Shown here: piece after piece, positions 20,917 to 30,544 of the stretch | How the letters are laid out: each line of letters opens with the position of its first letter | How positions within the stretch are numbered: the first letter of the stretch is position 1 | Assembly (NCBI RefSeq): GCF_021538895.1 | Contig: NZ_JADDRL010000040.1 | Location: 1-64,000 of the forward strand | Direction: 5' to 3' | Length of the DNA: 64,000 nt | Source: Streptomyces olivochromogenes | GTDB taxonomy: Bacteria > Actinomycetota > Actinomycetes > Streptomycetales > Streptomycetaceae | Made by a program: the position numbers and the translations under genes | The notes under the pieces: generated by a model | The model's input: the letters and a program-made list of their open reading frames with translations, nothing else | What the model was told of the DNA's origin: nothing | The model's database searches: none

Positions 20917-23744
20917 CCGTCCCCCTCTGTCGTTCCTTGTGCTGTGCCGTTCCGGGCCCCGTCGCCCGCGGCGTTCTCCTTACGGCCACGCTGCCAGCCC
21001 CGCTGGAGCGAGGCCATGCGGCTGCGGACCTCGTCCGCGTCGCGGTCGGCGGGGTCCGCCGCGCGCTCGGCGCGCCGTTCGGTGTTCTGCTTCAGCTGCG
21101 GCGCCAGGCTGGCCTGCCGTACGCGCTTGGGCAGCTGCCCTGATCCGGTGTCCTCGGGTGTGCTGCCCTGGGGCGGCGCGCTGTCACCCGGGCCGCCGCC
21201 GGCGGGGCTCTCGCTGCGGCGCGGGCGCCGGGGCAGCGCGGGGGCCTCGGCGGGCCCGTCCGGGCGGGGTGCCGGGGAGTCCGCGCGCTCGGTGAGGCGG
21301 CCCGCGAACCCGGGGGCGGCGGGCCCCGGCGACGGCTCGCCGCGGCGGCGGGACGGCAACGGCGCCAAGGCCTCGGAGTCGGAGCGGCTCGAGCCCACGG
21401 GGGCCTCCGCTTCCGGCTCGCCGCGACGGTTGCGCTGCTCGGGAACCGGCCTGCCGTGCGAGCTGACCAGCTTGGGCGTGCGCCGCCTGGGCAGCGGCAC
21501 GGGAGCGCTCGGCCCGTCGTGGGCGCCGAACCGGTCCTCGGGGGCGGAGGGCTGCTGATGGAGCTCACCCAGCCGGGCCGGGGGCCGGCCGTCCGCCCGG
21601 GCCGTGGAGCGGCGGGGGCGGAAGATTCCGCCACGTTCACTGTCGTCGTCGGACAGGACGTCGGGGAATTCGTCGAGCGCGTCCAGGTCGACGGGGGCCT
21701 CCAGCTCGACCGGGCCGTCCAGGAGCGAGGCCGTCATGCCGGGCAGTTGCAGGGGCGCCTGGGTCAGAGCCGCCGCGTGGCTCTCCTCCAGTTCGGCCTC
21801 CTTCGAGGGCCTGTCCCGGTCGAGGCGGAAGCCGATGCCGTTGGTGTCGGGGACGTCGTCGGTCAGCAGCACGTCGGGGATGAAGACGACGGCGGTGGTG
21901 CCGCCGTAGGGGGACGGCTGCAGCGAGACGCGGATGTTCTGGCGCTGGGCGAGGCGGCTGACCACGAAGAGGCCGAGCCGGTCGGTGTCGGAGAGCTCGA
22001 ACTCGGGAGTCTCGGCGAGCCGGAGGTTGGCGTCCAGCAGCGCCTCGGCCGCCATGCCGAGGCCCCGGTCGTGGATCTCCAGCGTGAAGCCGTTGGCGAC
22101 CCGTTCGCCGAGCACCTGGACGGCGGTGTGCGGCGGGGAGAACACCGTGGCGTTCTCCAGGAGCTCGGCGGTCAGGTGGGTGAGGTCGGCGACGGCCGGG
22201 CCGGTGACGGCGATACGCGGCAGTCGGCGGACCTCGATGCGTTCGTAGTCCTCGACCTCGGCGACGGCAGCGCGGACGACGTCCATCAGCTGCACGGGTT
22301 TGCGCCACTGCCGCGAGGGAGCGGCGCCGGAGAGGATCACCAGGCCCTCCGCGTGCCGGCGCATGCGGGTGGTGAGGTGGTCGAGCCGGAAGAGGTCGGC
22401 GAGCTCGTCGGTGTCCTCGGTCCTGCGCTCCATGGTGTCCAGCAGGGTGAGCTGCTTATGCAGCAGGACCTGGCTGCGGCGGGCGAGGTTCACGAAGACC
22501 TCGGAGACGCCGGCGCGCAGTTCGGCCTGTTTGACGGCGGCCTCGACCGCGGCGCGCTGGAGGGTGTTGAGGGCCTGCCCGACCTCACCGATCTCGTTCT
22601 TGTCGTACTCCAGGCGCGGAACCTCGGTCTCCACGTCCACCTGTTCGCCCACGGACAGCCGGCGCATCACGCTGGGCAGCCGGACACCGGACGCCTCGTG
22701 CGCTTCGAGACGCAGCTGCCGCAGGTCACGGATGAGGCTGCGACCGACGCGTATGGACAGGACGACGGAGACCAAGAGCGCGACCAGGCCGAGGACGCCG
22801 GCGACGGCCGCCTGGACGATCACGCTGACGGCCACGGGGTGGACGCGGTCCTGATAGCGGTCGTCGGCCCGGTCGTCGAGGGTGCGGAGTTCGTCGAGCA
22901 CGCCGCCCGCGGTGGTGTCCCAGTTCTTGGCGTTGACCCCGCGCGGCGCGCCGGAGCCGGAGGAGACGACCGCCTGTTCGGCCACACGCAATGGGGCGAT
23001 GGTGGCGTTCTTCCAGAACCGCTCGTAGCGGCCGCGTTCCGAGGGCGGCAGCAGCGGCAGGCTGATGTCGTACAGCAGGGTGCGCTGGGCGACGAGGTCG
23101 GAGATGTCGCGGGTCTCCTCGCGGGTGAGCTTGCCGACCACCAGGGAGGAGCCGAGCAACGCGTCCTCGCGGGAGAGGAGTTCACGGGCGCGGTCGATGT
23201 TGACGAGCGCGCGGCCCTGCTTGTCCATCTCCACGTCGTCGACGCTGTCGATGCTCGCCAGGAGGCCGTAGCAGGAGTCGACGACCCGGTTGTAGAGGCC
23301 GAGGGCCTGGGCTCGGGTGATGGTGCCCTGCTCGACGCTGCGGCGCAGGGAGTCGATGTCGTCGAAGGCGTCCAGGGCGGCGGTCAGGCGTTCGCCGTCG
23401 TCCTTGTCCATGTCGCCCCGGACATCGGGGTCCTTGGCGTTCTTCCGGAGCTTGGCGAGGGCGCCGTCGGTGGCGGTCCGGGTGCGGCGCAGTGCCGCCA
23501 GCGCGTCGGCGGCCCGGGGATCCGCGAGATAGACGAGGGTCTGGCGGCGTTCCTGCTGCAGGACGTGCACGGTGTCCTCGGTGCGGTAACCGATGTTCTC
23601 CACGACATCCGTCACCCGGAAGAGCCGGGTGACCTCGCGCCCCGTGAGCACGGTCGCGAAGCCCCAGATGGCGGTCAGGGACACCAGCGGCACGAGAAGC
23701 AGCGCCACGATCTTCCGGCGGATCGACTTCCCGCGAAAGCGCAT
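20913..23744 (-). CDS. cvnA: Conservon sensor histidine-kinase-like protein CvnA
   Basis: 943-residue membrane sensor. A first helix at ~11-32 and a second at ~305-333 enclose an extracellular nitrate/nitrite-sensing-type helical domain (~45-300). A HAMP-like linker follows, then a dimerisation part (VNLARRSQVLLHKQLTLLDTMERR) and an HATPase domain with the N-box LLENATVFSPP and DRGLGM. The usual phospho-accepting His region is not classic, as in other CvnA proteins. The C-terminal ~280 residues are a disordered Pro/Arg/Ser-rich tail. Start ATG 23744 (MRFRGKSIRRK) is the normal CvnA N-terminus, though the GGGGGAGG before it is close. The signal sensed is unknown. Confidence 0.93.
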   Translation of the reverse strand: MRFRGKSIRRKIVALLLVPLVSLTAIWGFATVLTGREVTRLFRVTDVVENIGYRTEDTVHVLQQERRQTLVYLADPRAADALAALRRTRTATDGALAKLRKNAKDPDVRGDMDKDDGERLTAALDAFDDIDSLRRSVEQGTITRAQALGLYNRVVDSCYGLLASIDSVDDVEMDKQGRALVNIDRARELLSREDALLGSSLVVGKLTREETRDISDLVAQRTLLYDISLPLLPPSERGRYERFWKNATIAPLRVAEQAVVSSGSGAPRGVNAKNWDTTAGGVLDELRTLDDRADDRYQDRVHPVAVSVIVQAAVAGVLGLVALLVSVVLSIRVGRSLIRDLRQLRLEAHEASGVRLPSVMRRLSVGEQVDVETEVPRLEYDKNEIGEVGQALNTLQRAAVEAAVKQAELRAGVSEVFVNLARRSQVLLHKQLTLLDTMERRTEDTDELADLFRLDHLTTRMRRHAEGLVILSGAAPSRQWRKPVQLMDVVRAAVAEVEDYERIEVRRLPRIAVTGPAVADLTHLTAELLENATVFSPPHTAVQVLGERVANGFTLEIHDRGLGMAAEALLDANLRLAETPEFELSDTDRLGLFVVSRLAQRQNIRVSLQPSPYGGTTAVVFIPDVLLTDDVPDTNGIGFRLDRDRPSKEAELEESHAAALTQAPLQLPGMTASLLDGPVELEAPVDLDALDEFPDVLSDDDSERGGIFRPRRSTARADGRPPARLGELHQQPSAPEDRFGAHDGPSAPVPLPRRRTPKLVSSHGRPVPEQRNRRGEPEAEAPVGSSRSDSEALAPLPSRRRGEPSPGPAAPGFAGRLTERADSPAPRPDGPAEAPALPRRPRRSESPAGGGPGDSAPPQGSTPEDTGSGQLPKRVRQASLAPQLKQNTERRAERAADPADRDADEVRSRMASLQRGWQRGRKENAAGDGARNGTAQGTTEGDG

Positions 23745-24161
23745 GGCCTCCCCCAGCTCGGCCCCCTCCGGTCCGGGGGTACACATGTGCGTCAACAAAC
23801 GGGGGGAGCCTACTACCGCCACACAGCTAACTCGAAGACGTATCCGGAGGTCGAACTTCCGCCAAGGCGGCGAGACGTGGCGAGTTGTCCGGGCATTGCG
23901 GGAGATTGCCACCCGGATTCCGGGTACCCCACCGAGGCGAGCCGGATCGGCACAGTTGGCCGGTTGGCCGGAATTTTTCGCCAGTTGGGAATCTTCACGG
24001 CATGCCGTTCGTCCTTCACTACGGGAAATGGGGGCGGAATCGGCCACAGGAGCCGCATCCTGCACCCGGGCGGCGTAAAACAGCGCAAGCCGGGCAGTCA
24101 CTGGGGAGCCGGTGCCTCGGGGCACCGGAGGGGTGGTCTGCCGGCGGTGGGGAGTGACACG
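23745..24161. other. Divergent intergenic region cvnA / membrane protein
   Basis: 417 bases with no credible gene; G/C falls below the surrounding coding level. It must carry the cvnA promoter on the minus strand and the promoter of the 24162 gene. The direct repeat TTGGCCGG TTGGCCGG near 23957-23972 is the only structure I noticed. Confidence 0.5.
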
Positions 24162-24698
24162 GTGATGGGGACGGCCGAGCGGCGCGAGGCGCCCGAGGAC
24201 GGCGTGACGGCACGCTCCAGGACGGGGCAACGCCGGGAGGCACCGGATCGCGACATTCCGTCGCAGAGCCGCGATACGGAGTTCGCGGGGCCGCAACAGC
24301 AGCCGTATTACCGTCCGTTGTGGGTCGAGGAGGCCGCTCGCCGGCGCCGGATGCCGGATCCGGTACGGACGGCGGCCGTGCGGGCGGTGCTGATCATCTC
24401 CGTGACACTGATCCAGGCCATGGTCGCGTTCCTGTGCACGATGGCGGGTTCCTGGCTGGCGTTCCCGATGGTGATCAGCAGTGTGGCCAGCACGGTGGTG
24501 GCCACGTGGAGCGTCGTCGACATCTGGGTGACCCGCCAGGTGTGGAACCAGCGCAACGGGGTGGTGTCGGTGCCGAGCAGCACGGCGAGGGCGCTGCGGC
24601 GCGAGCGGCGCACCGCCCGCCGGCAGGCACGGGCCGCCGAGCGGGAGCGGGAGCGAATACGCCGTCGGGGCGGTGCCGGGCAGTTGTCGCACCCCTGA
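24162..24698 (+). CDS. Small membrane protein, function unknown
   Basis: About 178 residues. A polar N-terminal half (~1-70) rich in Arg, Asp and Gln is followed by two hydrophobic helices (~80-103 and ~107-128, around VRAVLIISVTLIQAMVAFL and GSWLAFPMVISSVAS), then a strongly basic helical tail full of Arg and Ala. No family is recognised. GTG 24162 is chosen because GGGGAG lies 8 bases upstream; ATG 24165 is the next codon. It diverges from cvnA, which is the only functional hint. Confidence 0.65.
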   Translation: MMGTAERREAPEDGVTARSRTGQRREAPDRDIPSQSRDTEFAGPQQQPYYRPLWVEEAARRRRMPDPVRTAAVRAVLIISVTLIQAMVAFLCTMAGSWLAFPMVISSVASTVVATWSVVDIWVTRQVWNQRNGVVSVPSSTARALRRERRTARRQARAAERERERIRRRGGAGQLSHP

Positions 24699-24847
24699 GA
24701 CCGGACACGCGGCTGAGCAGGCGGGCCCTGCCGTCCGTCAGAGTGCAGTCGGTGAGACCGCCCTCGGTGGGGCGCACGGTGTCTCCCTCCTCCTCGCCGG
24801 CCGACGAGGAGGAGGACGCCGGATCAAGACGCCGGTCACCAGGTTGA

Positions 24848-27800
24848 TCAACTGATGGCCGACGCGGGCCTCTTGTACATCCGTGTCGCCGTGATCTCGC
24901 TGTGCACCGCTTCTCCGGCCTGGCTCTGCTGAGGCAGTCCCGGCCGCAGGTGTTCCTCCACGCTGATGTACTTCAGACCCGCCCGGAGGTCGGCGTCGTT
25001 GCGCAGCCGGATGACCAGCGGGAACTCGGCCAGCGCGGTCGTGTCGAACAGACCGGTGGTGTACAGCAGTTGCACCCCGAGCGCGTCCGACACGGCCCGC
25101 TGGAGCTCCAGCAGATACGTGGCGTTGGCGCGGCCGATCGGATTGTCCAGGAACAGCGTGCCCGCGTGGCGGTGCTTGTCGCGGCCCCGGTCGTTGCTCC
25201 TGAGGGCGGCCATCGTGCAGTACAGGGCGATGGCGGCGGTGAGCAGCTGACCGCCGGAGAACACGTCGCCCATCTGCCCGACGGGGACGCGCTCGGCGCG
25301 CAGCACGGCGTCGGGCTTGAGGATCTCGACGGCCACGCCCTTCGGCTGGAGCGCCGCCGCGACGCCGCGCAGCAGCAGGGACATGCCGTCGCGCCGCAGG
25401 TCGGAGTTCTTCTTCACGGCGGCCCGGGTCGCCTCGTCGATGACCTCGCCGAGCCGCTCGGCGAGCGTGGCCTGGTCGGGTTCCTCGAAGCGGATGCGCA
25501 GGAACTCCTGCCCGGACCACTCGCCGAGCCCCTCCGGCAGCCGCGACAGCCGCTGGGCGGAGCGCAGGGTGGCCAGCGCCGACTCGACGAGCCCGCGCAG
25601 CCGGTCCACGATCGAGTCCCGGTTGCGCTCCAGCTGTGCCAGCTCGTCGGTGAGGACGCGCAGCCGGGGTGCGAAGGCGTCCGCCCACTTCTGCGCATGC
25701 TCGGGCAGCGCGGAGGCCGGCAGTTCGCGGATCTGCTGGCGGGCGGGGGTGCGCACCTGCTCGTAGCGGGTGGAGTTGGCGTGCCGGACGAGGATGTCGC
25801 TCGCCTCGCGGACGGCGGCATCGGCGGCGGACAGGTCGGCGGCGCAGCCGCGCAGCGACCGGCGGGCCTCCGCGGCGGACTGCCGGGCCTCCTCCAGGCT
25901 GCCGGGGTACGGCTCCGGCTCCTCCTGCTCCTCCTCGACGGTGTGCTCGCGCAGCAGGTCGCGGAGCATCGCGGCGATCTCGTCGAAGCCGCCGGCCGCG
26001 TCCTCCGCGGCCCGGTGGGCCTCCAGGAGCTCGGCGTGCGCCTCCCGCGCCTGGGCCAACGCCTCGGTGCGGGCGGCGAGTTCGGTGGTGGCGGTACGCA
26101 GCAGGGCCTGGGCGTGCTCGGCGTCGCGCGGGAGGAGTTCCTCCGGCAGCTCGGTGTGCGCCTCGCCGTCCTCGGGCGCGTGCCGCTCGGCCTCGCCGCG
26201 CAGCCGGCCGAGCTGCTCGCTCGCGGTCGACATACGGGTCTCCAGGAGCTGCACCAGCTCCTCCGCGCGCGCGACGGCGGCCTGCCGGGAGGGGCCGTCC
26301 GAGCCATCGGGCAACTGAAGCAGCTGCTCCGCGCGCGTGCGGACCTTGTTGCTGAGCCGGTCCAGTTCGGCGCGGGCGGCGCTCTCGTCGCTCTCCGCGC
26401 GGGCCTGCTCGGCGCGCAGGTCGGCGCCGACGCCCACCTTCTCGTACACCTGGGAGGCGGCGCGGTAGGCCTCGCGGAGGGCGGGCAGGGACGCCTTCGG
26501 CGCGTCCGCGTCCGCCTCCGGTACGTCGTCGGGGGCGCCCGCGATCTCCGAGCGCTCGGCGCGCAGGGCACGGGCGGTGCGGCGGGCGTCGTCGGCGGCG
26601 CGCTGGGCGGCACGGCGGTCCTCGTCGGCGGCGCGGGCCCGCTCCAGGCAGACCTGGGCGCGGGCCTCGCACTCGGTGGCCTCGTCGGCGAGTTCCCGCA
26701 GCTTCACCTGCCAGCCGGAGCACTCGCGCAGCCGGAAGGCGAGCCCGGCGAGGGCGTCGGCCGCGCGCCGGGCCTTCTGCGCGGCCTCCTGCCGCTCGTC
26801 GCGCACCTGGGCGGCCTCGGCGGCGACCCCGTCGGCCTCGGCCCGCACGGTGCGCGCCTCGGCCAGCTCGGCCTCGGACTCCTCGGCGAACGCGCGCGCC
26901 TCACGGGCGGCCCGCGCCAGCTCGACGAGCCGGCCCGCCGGGCAGCCGGTGCGCCACGAGGCGAGCCGCGCCGCCAGCTCCCGGTCCTTGCCGAGCCGGG
27001 CGGCCAGCGCCCGGATCTCCTCGTCCCGCTCGCTCGCCCGCGCGCGCAGCGCCTGCCGCTCCTCGTCGGCGGCGTGCTCGTCGTGCATGGCCGGGTTCGG
27101 CGGTACGAGGAACACGTCGCCCGGGGACGCGTCGGCGGCCGGGGTGGGGGCGAGCAGGGCGGCCGCCGTGCCGACGGCGACGGCGGAGCGCGGCAGCAGC
27201 GCCGCGTCGCCGAGCACGTCGCGGGCGCGCGCATGGGTGTCCGGGTCGGTGATGATCACGCCGTCGACCAGCTCCGGGCGGGCCGCGAGCACGCGCGCGT
27301 GGTCGGCCGGGTCGACGGCCTGGGCGAGGTAGCGCCAGCCGGGCAGGGCGGGGATGCCGTGCTCGCCGAGGTACTCCACGGTGGCCAGCACGTCGGGGCC
27401 GGGCGGCAGGAGTCCGCCGTCACCGAGGGCGCCGAGGATCCGGGCGTCGTCGGCGGCGGCGGTGCGCAGGTCGAAGAGCAGGCGTTCGGCGGAGGAGACC
27501 GTGTCGTCGAGGAGTTCGCGCAGCTCGTCGGCGAAGCGGTCCAGGTCCTCGGGGGTGAGGGCGCCTTCGGTGGCGGGGCCTTCGGCGAGGGAGCGGGTGG
27601 CTGCGGTGCCGGACGAGTCGTCGACCTCGTCGGTGCCCCGTGCCCGTGAACCGCCCGACCCGGCGTCGCCGTCGGCGGCCGCCGTCCGCGGCCCGGGCAC
27701 CCCGGCCCGCCCGGACCCGGAGGTCCCGGGCAGGCTCAGCAGCTCACCCAGCCGCTCCTCCGCGGCGAGGGACTCGGCGAGGCGGCGCTCGGCCTCGTAC

Positions 27801-29569
27801 GCGCGTTCCGTCGCCGTGGCCGCGTCGGCCGCGCGGGCCGCGGTCAGCTCCGCGCGGGACTCGGCGGAGGCCGCTTCGCGCGCGTGCTCGGTCGCCTTGC
27901 GGGAGGCCTCGCGGGCCGTGTCCCAGGCCGCGACGGCCGTCTTCTCGGCGTCGCTGGCCGCCAGCGCGGCGCGCGCCGGGTCGGCGTCGGGCGCGCTGTC
28001 GTCGAGCCAGCCGGCGCGCACCGCCTCGGCGGTCTCCTGCTCGACCTCGCTCAGGCGCTGCCGAAGGTGCCCGACCTCACTGCGGGCGCGCTGCGCCTCG
28101 GTGGCGGCGGCGGTCGAGTCGCGGTACGCGGCCTCGCCGGCCTCCTGAAGAACGGCGGACCGCTCCTCGCCCTCGTTGGCGAGCGTCTCGGCGCTCTCGA
28201 CGGCCCCGTGCAGGGCCCGTACGAGATCCACGGCGGCCTTGGCGCGGGCGGCCAGGGCGGGGGCGGCGTCGCGCTCGGCCTCCTGGATCGCGGCGGCCAC
28301 GCGCGCGACGCGGTCGGCGGCGGCGCGGTGGCGCAGCACGGCCTCGGCGGCCTGCCAGGCGGAGTGCAGGGTGCGGGCGTCGGCGAGTTCGCGCTTCTGC
28401 GCGGCGGCGGCCTTCTCGGCGGCGGCGAGCGCCAGCGACGCGTGTCGGTAGGCGAGTTCGGCGGCGATCAGCGCGCTGCGCTCCCGGGCGCCCTCGGAGT
28501 GCGTGACGGAGTACGCGGCCGCCGTCACCCGCTGGGCGAGGTCGGCGGCGCGCACCCGTTCCCGCACGGCGCGCGCGGACAGCCGACGCGCCAGGGTGCG
28601 GGTGCGGCGCTCGGCGCCGCCGTGGATGTCACGCGCGCGTGAGCGGGACTCGGCGGCCTCGACGATCCGCCCGAGCAGGTCGACGGATCCGGCGGTGAAG
28701 TCCCGTTCGGCGATCAGCTCGGCCCGCCGTCCCAGCTTGTTGCCGAAGCCGCCGACCAGGTCGGCGAGCCCGTCGGTGTCCCGGGTGTCGGTGACCGCGC
28801 GCAGCAGCAGGTCGGTGAAGTCGGAGTCCTTCTTCACCGCGAAGAGTCCGGCCGCCTCGCCCTCGTCGGCGTTCATCTCCCGCTGGTAGCGGAAGAGTTC
28901 GGGGTCGAGGCCGAGTTCGCCGAGGTGCTCGATCCAGCGGTCGTGGATCTCCTCCCAGTGCACCTCCAGGTGCGGATACGCCTTGCCCGCCTCGGTGAGG
29001 GCGTCGCGAAAACCCTTCATGGTGCGGCGGCGGCCCTGGGCGCCGGACGCGCCCTCGACGGGCGGCCGCACGGCGGTGGACTCGGCGACGGGGAGGTTGT
29101 CGAGGCTCAGGCCGGGGCCGGGCCGGAAGGAGTACCAGGCCTCGGCGAACTTCCGCGGGTCGTTGGACACCTGGCGCCCGCGCCACTCGCTGACCTTGCC
29201 GACGACCACGCACTCGCCGGTCTGCACGTGCTGCCACTCCAGCGCCACGTGACCGCAGTCGTCGGCGAGCAGGAACTTGCGCAGCACACCGGAGCTGGCG
29301 CCGCCGAGGGTGTTGCGGTGGCCCGGCAGCATGACGGAGAAGATCAGCTTGAGCAGGACCGACTTGCCGCCGCCGTTCTCCAGGAAGAGCACGCCGGCGG
29401 GCGCGGGCCGGCGCGGCGGGCCGACGGGCTCCTCCTCGAAGAACTCCGCCTGCGTCGGGGCGGGTTGGGGCACCGGCTCGCCCACGCCCCGCAGGTCAAG
29501 CACGGTGTCGGCGTAGCGCGCACCGGCGGGCCCGATGGAGTAGAGGCGGACCCGGGACAGCTCGTACAT
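24848..29569 (-). CDS. SMC/MukB-like coiled-coil ATPase (subunit B of condensin-like operon)
   Basis: 1573 residues. An N-terminal P-loop lies in VLFLENGGGKSVLLKLIF (Lys69). About 1300 residues of alanine/glutamate/arginine-rich coiled coil follow, interrupted at ~620-870 by a Gly/Ser linker and a globular hinge-like domain (GLLPPGPDVLATVEYLG ... VDGVIITDPDTHAR). The C-terminal head has the ABC signature FSGGQ (1438-1441) and Walker B LFLDNPIG, where the usual Glu after Asp is Asn1476. This layout matches MukB, MksB and JetC: a chromosome- or DNA-loop-extruding ATPase. The last gene of the operon, it follows the winged-helix-like protein by 65 bases. The family name is not certain; the SMC-like architecture is. 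Confidence 0.82.
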   Translation of the reverse strand: MYELSRVRLYSIGPAGARYADTVLDLRGVGEPVPQPAPTQAEFFEEEPVGPPRRPAPAGVLFLENGGGKSVLLKLIFSVMLPGHRNTLGGASSGVLRKFLLADDCGHVALEWQHVQTGECVVVGKVSEWRGRQVSNDPRKFAEAWYSFRPGPGLSLDNLPVAESTAVRPPVEGASGAQGRRRTMKGFRDALTEAGKAYPHLEVHWEEIHDRWIEHLGELGLDPELFRYQREMNADEGEAAGLFAVKKDSDFTDLLLRAVTDTRDTDGLADLVGGFGNKLGRRAELIAERDFTAGSVDLLGRIVEAAESRSRARDIHGGAERRTRTLARRLSARAVRERVRAADLAQRVTAAAYSVTHSEGARERSALIAAELAYRHASLALAAAEKAAAAQKRELADARTLHSAWQAAEAVLRHRAAADRVARVAAAIQEAERDAAPALAARAKAAVDLVRALHGAVESAETLANEGEERSAVLQEAGEAAYRDSTAAATEAQRARSEVGHLRQRLSEVEQETAEAVRAGWLDDSAPDADPARAALAASDAEKTAVAAWDTAREASRKATEHAREAASAESRAELTAARAADAATATERAYEAERRLAESLAAEERLGELLSLPGTSGSGRAGVPGPRTAAADGDAGSGGSRARGTDEVDDSSGTAATRSLAEGPATEGALTPEDLDRFADELRELLDDTVSSAERLLFDLRTAAADDARILGALGDGGLLPPGPDVLATVEYLGEHGIPALPGWRYLAQAVDPADHARVLAARPELVDGVIITDPDTHARARDVLGDAALLPRSAVAVGTAAALLAPTPAADASPGDVFLVPPNPAMHDEHAADEERQALRARASERDEEIRALAARLGKDRELAARLASWRTGCPAGRLVELARAAREARAFAEESEAELAEARTVRAEADGVAAEAAQVRDERQEAAQKARRAADALAGLAFRLRECSGWQVKLRELADEATECEARAQVCLERARAADEDRRAAQRAADDARRTARALRAERSEIAGAPDDVPEADADAPKASLPALREAYRAASQVYEKVGVGADLRAEQARAESDESAARAELDRLSNKVRTRAEQLLQLPDGSDGPSRQAAVARAEELVQLLETRMSTASEQLGRLRGEAERHAPEDGEAHTELPEELLPRDAEHAQALLRTATTELAARTEALAQAREAHAELLEAHRAAEDAAGGFDEIAAMLRDLLREHTVEEEQEEPEPYPGSLEEARQSAAEARRSLRGCAADLSAADAAVREASDILVRHANSTRYEQVRTPARQQIRELPASALPEHAQKWADAFAPRLRVLTDELAQLERNRDSIVDRLRGLVESALATLRSAQRLSRLPEGLGEWSGQEFLRIRFEEPDQATLAERLGEVIDEATRAAVKKNSDLRRDGMSLLLRGVAAALQPKGVAVEILKPDAVLRAERVPVGQMGDVFSGGQLLTAAIALYCTMAALRSNDRGRDKHRHAGTLFLDNPIGRANATYLLELQRAVSDALGVQLLYTTGLFDTTALAEFPLVIRLRNDADLRAGLKYISVEEHLRPGLPQQSQAGEAVHSEITATRMYKRPASAIS

Positions 29570-29634
29570 GGCGGACTCTCGTCGTCATTCTTCGGAAAGG
29601 TGCGGTGGTTCGGGATCTGCGGTGGCCGAGGGCC

Positions 29635-30513
29635 TCAGGAGTGGAACGGCAGCCCCGCGTCGGCGACCAGGTCTAGGTCGTCGGTGTCCTCGGCGGGCAG
29701 CAGACTGGCGCTGCCGTCGGTGACCGGGACGACGCCCAGGTCGAGGAGCTCGGCCATGGCGGTGCTGCCCGCCATGTCGCGGATCTGGAGCTGGTAGCGG
29801 GCCGTCGTGCGGTAGGTGCCGCCGTGGTCGTCGCCGGTGCGTTGCAGGAAGCCCGAGTCGGTGAGGAAGGCGGCCGCCTTGCCGACGATGCCGGTCGTCG
29901 ACCCGGCGAGCCGGCGGGCGTCCTTGGTGGCGCCGGTCGCGCTGCGTCTGACCCAGATCCGCCAGGCGGCCTCCAGGCCGGGTGCGTCGGTGGCCGGGTC
30001 GGTGTTCTCGCCCTGTTCCTCGGCCCGCTCCTCCAGACGCCGGCAGGCCTGCCGGACGAAGGCGTCCACGCCGTTGACGGTGACCCGGCCGATGTAGCCG
30101 TCGTCGGCGAGGTCCTCGGGCCGCGGGAACGCCAGGGCGGCGAGGGCCAGATGGGCCAGCCCGTGCAGGAACCGGTCGCCCGAGTCGGAGGAGGCGCGAC
30201 GCGCGTAGTCGCCCATGCGCACGGCGAACACCGAGTCCTCGGCCGCCGTCACGGCCATCCCCGCGCGCGGGGACACTTCGAGGACGACCAGCCCCAGACC
30301 GGCGGCGACGGCGTCCGCGAGCCGCGCGAACGCCGGGTCCTCCCGGTAGCGGCGGAGCAGCTCGGTGTACTCCTGGTCCCGCGCGGGCTGCAGCTTGGGC
30401 TGGAGCCCGAAGGCGACGAGTCTCGCCGCGTCGGCGGCGTCGGCGGGCGTGACGGCGGAGCCGGCCGGCGCGGCGGCGGGCTCGGGCTCACTCCAGTCGA
30501 CGTGCTCGGTCAC
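29635..30513 (-). CDS. MukE/MksE-like protein (predicted winged-helix partner)
   Basis: 292 residues, soluble, mostly helical with a predicted winged-helix part near AFLTDSGFLQRTGDDHGGTYRTTARYQLQIRDMA. I recognise it mainly by context and size: it sits between the kleisin-like and SMC-like genes, as MukE/MksE/JetB do. It begins 31 bases after the stop of the upstream gene and ends 65 bases before the SMC-like start, all on the minus strand. No catalytic motif is visible. The match rests on gene order and is not proved by sequence. Confidence 0.6.
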   Translation of the reverse strand: MTEHVDWSEPEPAAAPAGSAVTPADAADAARLVAFGLQPKLQPARDQEYTELLRRYREDPAFARLADAVAAGLGLVVLEVSPRAGMAVTAAEDSVFAVRMGDYARRASSDSGDRFLHGLAHLALAALAFPRPEDLADDGYIGRVTVNGVDAFVRQACRRLEERAEEQGENTDPATDAPGLEAAWRIWVRRSATGATKDARRLAGSTTGIVGKAAAFLTDSGFLQRTGDDHGGTYRTTARYQLQIRDMAGSTAMAELLDLGVVPVTDGSASLLPAEDTDDLDLVADAGLPFHS

Positions 30514-30544
30514 GGCTTCGGCTCCTTGTCGCGTTCTCGTTCAC

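Noticed and set aside
21456..24164. Long plus-strand frame opposite cvnA
   Set aside because: Antisense to the conservon sensor; composition is low-complexity. Only its last 178 codons (from 24162) look like a real gene, and that part is annotated.
24902..27649. Plus-strand frame of about 915 codons opposite the SMC-like gene
   Set aside because: Gly/Leu/Arg-rich shadow of the alanine-rich coiled coil on the other strand; no domain.
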